DNA from: DASTPP01 sp035762175
GTDB lineage: Bacteria > Myxococcota_A > Polyangia > Polyangiales > Polyangiaceae
NCBI GenBank assembly: GCA_035762175.1
Contig: DASTPP010000412.1
Location: forward strand, 1-7,358
DNA length: 7,358 nt
Direction: 5' to 3'
Part shown: piece by piece, positions 1-7,358 of the stretch
Layout: each line of letters begins with the position of its first letter
Numbering within the stretch: the stretch's first letter is position 1
Notes under the pieces: generated by a model
The model's database searches: none
The model's input: only the letters and a program-made list of their open reading frames with translations
Told to the model about the DNA's origin: nothing
Made by a program: the position numbers and the translations under genes

Positions 1-52
1 GCGCGCGCGCCAGGGGGGCGGCGGCGCCGCGCGGGCCGTGAGCGGCCGCGAG

Positions 53-142
53 GGCGCCGAGGGCCGCCAGCGGGCGCAGGCGCGGCGGCGGGCGCGCGGC
101 GCCGAGGGCCGCCAGCGGGCGCAAGCGCGGCGGCGGGCGCGC
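53..142. repeat. 45-bp tandem repeat, two copies
   Basis: Two adjacent 45-base units (53-97 and 98-142) differ at a single base: G at 79 against A at 124. A third unit starts after 142 but diverges within a few bases. The unit is a multiple of three and almost entirely G+C. Read in one + frame it would give a 15-residue Arg/Ala/Gly-rich repeat, but there is no credible gene in that frame. It lies just upstream of the promoter of the diiron oxygenase gene. I see no promoter-like or protein-binding motif inside it, and the simplest reading is a local slippage duplication in GC-rich intergenic DNA. Confidence 0.85.
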
Positions 143-172
143 GGCGCGGGCGGGCGGGGGCGTGGCCCGTCA

Positions 173-181
173 TGGTACACT
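173..181 (+). promoter_or_regulatory. Extended -10 promoter giving a leaderless GTG transcript (putative)
   Basis: TGGTACACT at 173-181 combines the extended -10 element (TG, then one base) with the hexamer TACACT, which matches four of six bases of TATAAT. It stands out in very GC-rich surroundings. The GTG chosen as start of the next gene begins 8 bases after the hexamer, where transcription would be expected to begin, so the mRNA would be leaderless. No convincing -35 box is seen, as is usual for extended -10 promoters. There is no Shine-Dalgarno sequence before the GTG, which agrees with leaderless translation. Confidence 0.5.
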
Positions 182-188
182 CGGGGGC

Positions 189-917
189 GTGAATCGCGAC
201 GACTTTCGCGAGGCCCTCTTGGCCGTGATGGAGCGCAAAACCCACTGGGCCTGGCCCCACTTCACCTCGGGCCGCGTGCCCCGGGAGAAGCTGCACGTGC
301 ACTTCGAGCAAGAGTACGCGACGTACGTGCGAGACTTTCCGGTCATGGTGGGCTGGGCCTACGTGCAATGCCCGATCGCGGCCGCGCGGCGCGAGCTGGC
401 CGCGAACCTTTACGAAGAGGAGACGGGGGGGCTGGTCGCCGGGCAGCCGCACCCCGAGCTCTTCCTCGAATACCCGCGCGGGCTCGGCATGGACGTGGGC
501 CGCTTCGAGGCGGTCGAGCTCTTGCCGGCGGCGCGGCGCTTCCGCGGCGTGCTCGACGACCGCACGCGGTGGCGGGGCTGGGCGCAGGCGTGCGCGGTCA
601 CCACGATCTTCGTCGAGGGCACCCAGTACGAGCGCGGCGAGCTCGACCCCGCGGCCCCCGGCCGCCCGGCGCCGCCGCTCGAAGAGCACCCGCTCGTCGT
701 GCACTACGGCCTGCCGCTCGAGGCGCTCGCGCTGACCAAGGCGCACCGCCGCGTCGAGGGCGGCCACCGCGAGGCGGCCTGGCGCATCGTGCTCGACCAC
801 GTGCCCGAGGCCGAGCGCGAGGGCGTCGTCGCGGCGATGCGGGCGACGCTCGCGGCCTGGCTCGAGTACCGCGACGAGGTCGCCGCGGCCTGCGGGCTCG
901 AGCGCGGGGCGGCGTAG
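189..917 (+). CDS. Heme-oxygenase-like diiron oxygenase (PqqC/CADD-type, TENA/THI-4 superfamily)
   Basis: Predicted 242-residue soluble helical protein with no signal peptide or membrane segment. Candidate metal ligands follow the pattern of heme-oxygenase-like diiron oxidases: a Glu in the E76-E78 cluster, H88, E143, then H186, E190 and H193 in the arrangement H-x3-E-x2-H. CADD, a known member, has the same spacing with Asp in the middle. N73 before the Glu cluster and the Pro-His-Pro-Glu-Leu after it also look family-typical, and 242 residues is a normal length. Relatives such as UndA, BesC, SznF and CADD use dioxygen to oxidise or cleave small amino or fatty acids or, in CADD, part of the protein itself. 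The substrate here cannot be read from sequence. GTG 189 is chosen because it sits 8 bases after a -10-like box; GTG 162 in the same frame would lie upstream of that box. A terminator-like structure downstream suggests a single-gene unit. Family confidence is high, reaction unknown. Confidence 0.85.
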   Translation: MNRDDFREALLAVMERKTHWAWPHFTSGRVPREKLHVHFEQEYATYVRDFPVMVGWAYVQCPIAAARRELAANLYEEETGGLVAGQPHPELFLEYPRGLGMDVGRFEAVELLPAARRFRGVLDDRTRWRGWAQACAVTTIFVEGTQYERGELDPAAPGRPAPPLEEHPLVVHYGLPLEALALTKAHRRVEGGHREAAWRIVLDHVPEAEREGVVAAMRATLAAWLEYRDEVAAACGLERGAA

Positions 918-955
918 CGGGCCGCGGCGGCCGCGCTGCGACAGGCGTGCGTACT

Positions 956-1000
956 GAGGCGGCTTGGCGCCGCCGCCGGCCGCCTCGGGCCGCCCTTTTT
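956..1000 (+). terminator. Rho-independent terminator candidate
   Basis: The arm GAGGCGGC at 956-963 can pair perfectly with GCCGCCTC at 979-986. Its GGCGGC part can pair instead with GCCGCC at 989-994, which is followed directly by CTTTTT at 995-1000. The second pairing places a GC stem immediately before a run of five T, the classic intrinsic terminator layout, though the loop is long (25 bases). It lies about 40 bases after the diiron oxygenase stop codon and well before the next gene, as expected for the end of that transcript. GGCGCC motifs at 966 and 1001 give further pairing options. Confidence 0.5.
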
Positions 1001-1203
1001 GGCGCCGCGACACCGACCCGCGCCCGGGGCCGGGCCCCGCCTACGACACCGGCGCCAGCCGCGCGAGCCGCGTGCTTTCGGCCTCGGAGCCCGAGCGCGA
1101 GGGGGGCGCCGGCCCCCGACGCGCCGCGACGAGGAGCGAGCGCGAGCGCGGCCCGGACCGGCCCGTGCGTTGCACAGCCTCGACGATTGGGAACAGACCC
1201 GCC
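1001..1203. other. Intergenic leader of the lipoprotein pair, nothing firm
   Basis: This GC-rich stretch separates the terminator candidate from the first lipoprotein gene. Open frames cross it on both strands but have low-complexity Arg/Pro/Ala-rich translations typical of chance frames at this base composition. A TTGCAC at 1170-1175 resembles a -35 box, yet no acceptable -10 hexamer follows at 16-18 bases. A promoter for the lipoprotein pair must lie here or further upstream, but I cannot place it. Confidence 0.4.
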
Positions 1204-1674
1204 ATGATCACCCGGAAGTTCGGCCCCCGGCTCGCGACGCTCGGCGCGGCCTTGCTCGGCCTCGGGTGCGTCCATACCGAAGCGTATAGCGTGGTCTTCG
1301 CACCGACGAACCGCGAGGGCGTGGCCGTTTACGCTTCGCGCGCCCCCCAGAGCGGCCGAGAGCTGGGCGCGGTGCGCGTCGAGGGCGGCATCGGCATCGA
1401 AGACAACGACGTGCGCGATCTCTATAAAGAAGCCGTGCGCCAGACGAAGGCGCTCGGCGGCGACGCGCTCGTCATCGAGGCGATCATCACCCGCATCGAG
1501 CGCGAACCCCGACACTACAAGGCCGACAAGGTCGACCCCGCGTGCAACGTGGGGTGCGGTACGGGGGTCGCGCCGAAGTCGGTCAAGGAGACGATGACGG
1601 TCGAGCTGCGGGGCAAGGCGCTGCGCCTGTCGCCCGAAGGGCCCGACGCCGAGCCTTTGGGGTTGGGGCCATGA
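1204..1674 (+). CDS. Small putative lipoprotein, RcsF/YbjQ-like fold
   Basis: Predicted 156-residue protein. The N-terminus has basic residues (R4, K5, R9), a hydrophobic stretch over residues 10-21 and a Gly-Leu-Gly-Cys lipobox ending at C22. After signal peptidase II cleavage it would be lipid-anchored at C22 in the envelope. The mature part has an alternating beta-like start (residues 28-60) followed by a helix and the signature A83-L-G-G-D-A-L-V90. That signature resembles the 'LGA(D/N)AVV' strand seen in RcsF, YbjQ and DUF4156-type envelope proteins. C114 and C118 could form a disulfide. ATG 1204 is chosen because it begins directly with the signal sequence; the frame extends upstream only into low-complexity sequence. 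The ribosome-binding site is weak. The stop overlaps the next gene by ATGA, implying translational coupling. Function is unknown, and the family link rests on motif resemblance only. The lipobox is imperfect, with Gly rather than Leu at -3. Confidence 0.75.
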   Translation: MITRKFGPRLATLGAALLGLGCVHTEAYSVVFAPTNREGVAVYASRAPQSGRELGAVRVEGGIGIEDNDVRDLYKEAVRQTKALGGDALVIEAIITRIEREPRHYKADKVDPACNVGCGTGVAPKSVKETMTVELRGKALRLSPEGPDAEPLGLGP

Positions 1675-2111
1675 GCGCGGCGGCCACCGGGCGCCGCCGG
1701 GCGCCGGGGTGTGAATCTCGTCGTTCTCCCGGGGGGGGGCCGGCGCGGGCGAGGGCCGCCCGGGCGCTGGCCGGCGCCCTGGGCCTCGCCGCCCTCGGCT
1801 GCGGCCGCGCCGCCCCGCCCGCGCGGGCCCCCGCCGCGGCCGCGGCGGCCGCCCTCTTCATCGGACGCACGCCGGCCCGGGCCTACCGCGAGGTCGGGCT
1901 GGTGCAGGCGCTCGGCACCGGCATTCGAACGAGCCAAGACGACGTCTTGCGCTCTCTCCGCTGTGAGGGCCGGCGCCTCGGTTGCGACGCCATCGTGAAC
2001 GTCAGCGTTCAGGCGGCGGGCACCAAGGCGCACGCCGTCGGCGTCTGCGTGCACTGGGTCGAGGGCCCGGGCGGGGCTCCGGTCGAGCCGGGCGGGGCCG
2101 GCGGCGGCTGA
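1671..2111 (+). CDS. Second small putative lipoprotein, related to the preceding gene
   Basis: Predicted 146-residue protein whose ATG overlaps the preceding stop codon (ATGA), so it is probably translated by coupling. The N-terminus is long and Arg-rich (R8-R10, R17, R18, R26, R28, R31). A hydrophobic segment follows (residues 32-43), then C44 as the lipidation candidate in Ala-Leu-Gly-Cys, and an Ala/Pro linker to about residue 61. Residues 72-113 repeat the pattern of the upstream protein: Arg-Glu-(Leu/Val)-Gly near the start, a short helix, then Leu-Gly-x-Asp-Ala-(Leu/Ile)-Val. The two domains look like diverged duplicates. C98, C105 and C126 are extra cysteines. A run of nine G at 1731-1739 lies in the signal region; a GTG at 1711 opens another frame through it, so a sequencing or slippage error there would change the N-terminus. 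The imperfect lipobox and long N-region make the signal less sure than the coding frame. Confidence 0.65.
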   Translation: MSAAATGRRRAPGCESRRSPGGGPARARAARALAGALGLAALGCGRAAPPARAPAAAAAAALFIGRTPARAYREVGLVQALGTGIRTSQDDVLRSLRCEGRRLGCDAIVNVSVQAAGTKAHAVGVCVHWVEGPGGAPVEPGGAGGG

Positions 2112-2119
2112 GGCCGAGG

Positions 2120-2136
2120 GCCCGGGCCGGCCGGGC
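2120..2136 (+). terminator. Short GC hairpin after the lipoprotein pair, possible weak terminator
   Basis: GCCCGG at 2120-2125 and CCGGGC at 2131-2136 form a perfect 6-bp stem around a 5-base loop. The hairpin begins 9 bases after the stop codon of the second lipoprotein gene. The following bases, GTTGGTTG, contain only a broken T tract, so this is at best a weak intrinsic terminator and could be a chance hairpin at this G+C content. Confidence 0.3.
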
Positions 2137-2196
2137 GTTGGTTGCCGCCGACGGCGCGGCGGGGCCCGCGGGCGGTCCGAGCGGGCGCGTTGCCAG

Positions 2197-2225
2197 TTGT
2201 CAGGCGCGGCCCCTTCGCGCATGAT
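2197..2225 (+). promoter_or_regulatory. Putative sigma-70-type promoter for the adenylation/hydrolase unit
   Basis: TTGTCA at 2197-2202 (five of six matches to TTGACA) is followed after exactly 17 bases by CATGAT at 2220-2225 (four of six matches to TATAAT). The pair lies in an otherwise extremely GC-rich intergenic stretch. Transcription would start near 2232 and leave a leader of roughly 90 bases before ATG 2320. This also argues against the in-frame ATG at 2221, which would lie inside the -10 box. No operator palindrome is evident. Confidence 0.45.
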
Positions 2226-2319
2226 CTGCGCCCTTGCGCGCGCTCCGCGACGGTCACGCGGGCCGACCGAGCCGGGCCCCGGCCCCGCGCGCGGGGTTCA
2301 CGATCCGGCTTGCGACGAC

Positions 2320-6488
<4,169 letters not shown>

Positions 6489-6542
6489 GGCCGGCCGGGC
6501 CCCCGCCCCCCGCCAGATGGGCGCCCGCCCCGCGGCCGCCGC

Positions 6543-6551
6543 TGGTATCGT
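6543..6551 (+). promoter_or_regulatory. Possible extended -10 promoter
   Basis: TGGTATCGT at 6543-6551 has the same arrangement as the box upstream of the diiron oxygenase gene: TGG followed by TAnnnT. It lies 22 bases before ATG 6574. Transcription would start near 6559 and leave a very short leader containing GGAG at 6558-6561. No -35 box is seen. It would allow the 190-residue gene to be expressed apart from the hydrolase upstream, which ends 85 bases earlier. Confidence 0.35.
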
Positions 6552-6573
6552 GCCCGCGGAGCGAGCCGACACC

Positions 6574-7146
6574 ATGAGCGACCCGACGCCCAAGCCCCCC
6601 GCGGGGTCCCTGCAGCAGAGCGCCGCCCCCGCCGCCCCCGCCGCCCCCGCCCCCGAGGGCGCCGCCGAGCGCACGCGGCACAAGGTGCGGCCCGACCGGG
6701 TCAAGCCCAACGATCTGATGGCCTTCGTCCACTTCGTCCGCGTGCTCGAGGTCTCGCCCGGCGGCGAGGCGATGAAGGTCCACGATCTCGATCACGACCG
6801 GGGCGACATCGAGATCGGCGGCCGCGCCCTCGTCGAGAACGCCCTCTCGGCCGACCAGTACGAAGAAGAGGTGCGCGTCAGCATGACGCGCGCCGCCGAG
6901 GTGCTCGTCGCCGCCCACAACCGCCCGCTCACGGTGTGCTTCGTCAAGCAGGGCAGCAAGCGCACCGGCGAAGGCGCCGGCGAGCCGCGCGTCCTGCGCG
7001 GCCGCCTCGTCGAGCCGAACGGCCTGCTCGGCCGCAGCCTCTGCGAAGACCTCGACCTGCCCGAGACGCAGAACCGCCTGCGCGAGGTCGACCACCGCAC
7101 GATCAAGTACCTCATCGTCGACGGCGTGAAGTACGTCGTGAAGTGA
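6574..7146 (+). CDS. Hypothetical protein, 190 residues
   Basis: I do not recognise this gene. The predicted protein is soluble, with no signal peptide or membrane segment. Residues 14-33 form an Ala/Pro-rich linker and residues 34-45 are basic. The remainder alternates predicted strands and helices and looks like a conserved folded domain: a helix around 100-116, a strand L119-T-V-C-F-V124, a Gly-rich loop (127-138), a strand V140-L-R-G-R-L-V146, then a dense C-terminal block. That block runs from D159-L-D-L-P-E164 through H174-R-T-I-K178 to D183-G-V-K-Y187 and reaches the very end of the protein. The strand-loop-strand shape loosely recalls small beta-barrel domains of phage-type DUF2693 proteins, but this is a weak impression. 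ATG 6574 is chosen over 6517 because the upstream part is low-complexity and precedes a -10-like box; a GGAG lies 12 bases before it. It faces a convergent gene downstream. Confidence 0.8.
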   Translation: MSDPTPKPPAGSLQQSAAPAAPAAPAPEGAAERTRHKVRPDRVKPNDLMAFVHFVRVLEVSPGGEAMKVHDLDHDRGDIEIGGRALVENALSADQYEEEVRVSMTRAAEVLVAAHNRPLTVCFVKQGSKRTGEGAGEPRVLRGRLVEPNGLLGRSLCEDLDLPETQNRLREVDHRTIKYLIVDGVKYVVK

Positions 7147-7171
7147 CGCCGGCCTCCGCCCCTCGACGCGC

Positions 7172-7205
7172 GCCCGCCACGCGGGGGGGAGCGCGCCGGG
7201 CGGGC
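7172..7205. terminator. Inverted repeat between convergent genes, possible terminator
   Basis: GCCCGCC at 7172-7178 pairs perfectly with GGCGGGC at 7199-7205 around a 20-base loop. It lies between the stop of the 190-residue gene and the stop of the minus-strand gene, where a bidirectional terminator would be expected. No T run follows on either strand, so its activity is uncertain and the match may be chance. Confidence 0.25.
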
Positions 7206-7245
7206 CAGGAAGCGTTACCCCCGAGTGAACTCGTGTGCCTTGGTC

Positions 7246-7358
7246 TCAGTTTTTGGGGATTTTGCCGCGCTTCGGACGCTCGCCCGCTCGCGCCTCCTCG
7301 GCCTGCACGTCGAGCGCCGCGGCCACGACGGCGATGAGCTCCAGCCCCCGCCCGACCA
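7246..7358 (-). CDS. C-terminal end of a convergent gene (partial, cut by window edge)
   Basis: Reading the minus strand in from the right edge gives 36 codons without a stop, then TGA at 7248-7246. Of the 36 codons, 32 end in G or C, as in the genes of the window. The translation has a balanced composition unlike the Arg/Pro-rich chance frames. It begins Val-Gly-Arg-Gly-Leu-Glu-Leu-Ile and passes through an acidic helix-like part. It ends in a basic tail, Lys-Arg-Gly-Lys-Ile-Pro-Lys-Asn, with a short A/T-rich stretch at the gene's end. The start lies beyond the window, so the family cannot be named. It would converge with the 190-residue gene. The piece is short, and a chance open frame cannot be excluded at this G+C content. 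Confidence 0.6.
   Translation of the reverse strand, partial: VGRGLELIAVVAAALDVQAEEARAGERPKRGKIPKN

Noticed and set aside
3..41. Possible C-terminal end of an upstream + strand gene closing at TGA 39-41
   Set aside because: Only 12 codons of low-complexity sequence are visible, too little to tell from chance.
38..1207. + strand open frame of 389 codons over the oxygenase gene
   Set aside because: It is out of frame with the oxygenase, which has conserved metal ligands. The translation is mostly Arg/Ala/Pro/Gly.
2221..2319. Upstream in-frame start (ATG 2221) for the adenylation protein
   Set aside because: The ATG lies within the -10-like box, and the added residues are Pro/Arg/Gly-rich with no NRPS similarity. 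ATG 2320 fits better.
6489..6501. Palindrome GGCCGGCC after the Cys-hydrolase stop as a terminator
   Set aside because: There is no T run and no loop. Self-complementary G/C strings are common here by chance.

Overview
The window is about three-quarters G+C, and its codons end mostly in G or C. It carries RcsF/YbjQ-like lipoproteins, which points to a Gram-negative host, together with NRPS-type biosynthetic genes. This fits a high-GC myxobacterium (Myxococcota, for example a Polyangia-type genome), but no taxonomic marker gene is present, so the assignment is inference from composition and gene content. All complete genes are on the + strand. The C-terminus of one minus-strand gene enters at the right edge.

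Layout: (1) 1-188 is very GC-rich and holds two copies of a 45-bp tandem repeat and a likely extended -10 promoter. (2) 189-917 encodes a heme-oxygenase-like diiron oxygenase of the PqqC/CADD type with a full ligand set, probably translated from a leaderless GTG. A terminator-like structure follows at 956-1000. (3) 1204-1674 and 1671-2111 encode two small, related lipoprotein candidates that overlap by ATGA. (4) A putative promoter at 2197-2225 precedes a 1113-residue protein (2320-5661). Its order is truncated condensation-domain remnant, adenylation domain, carrier protein, degenerate alpha/beta-hydrolase. An alpha/beta-hydrolase with a cysteine nucleophile follows (5658-6488), coupled by another ATGA overlap. 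(5) 6574-7146 encodes a 190-residue protein of unknown function. (6) 7246-7358 on the minus strand is the C-terminal end of a convergent gene.

The core of interest is the two-gene unit at 2320-6488. The adenylation domain should activate a carboxylic acid and load it on the fused carrier protein. The Asp that normally holds the alpha-amino group of an amino-acid substrate appears to be Ser, so an unusual acid is likely. The downstream Cys-hydrolase could release or transfer the acyl group. The fused hydrolase domain has Arg in place of the nucleophile and no evident catalytic His, so it is probably structural or does other chemistry. An AMP-forming ligase, a carrier protein and two unlike hydrolases also occur together in exosortase A-associated loci, but no exosortase, PEP-CTERM protein or PLP decarboxylase is seen here. 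The diiron oxygenase could act in the same pathway, but lies in a separate transcription unit, so that link is speculative.
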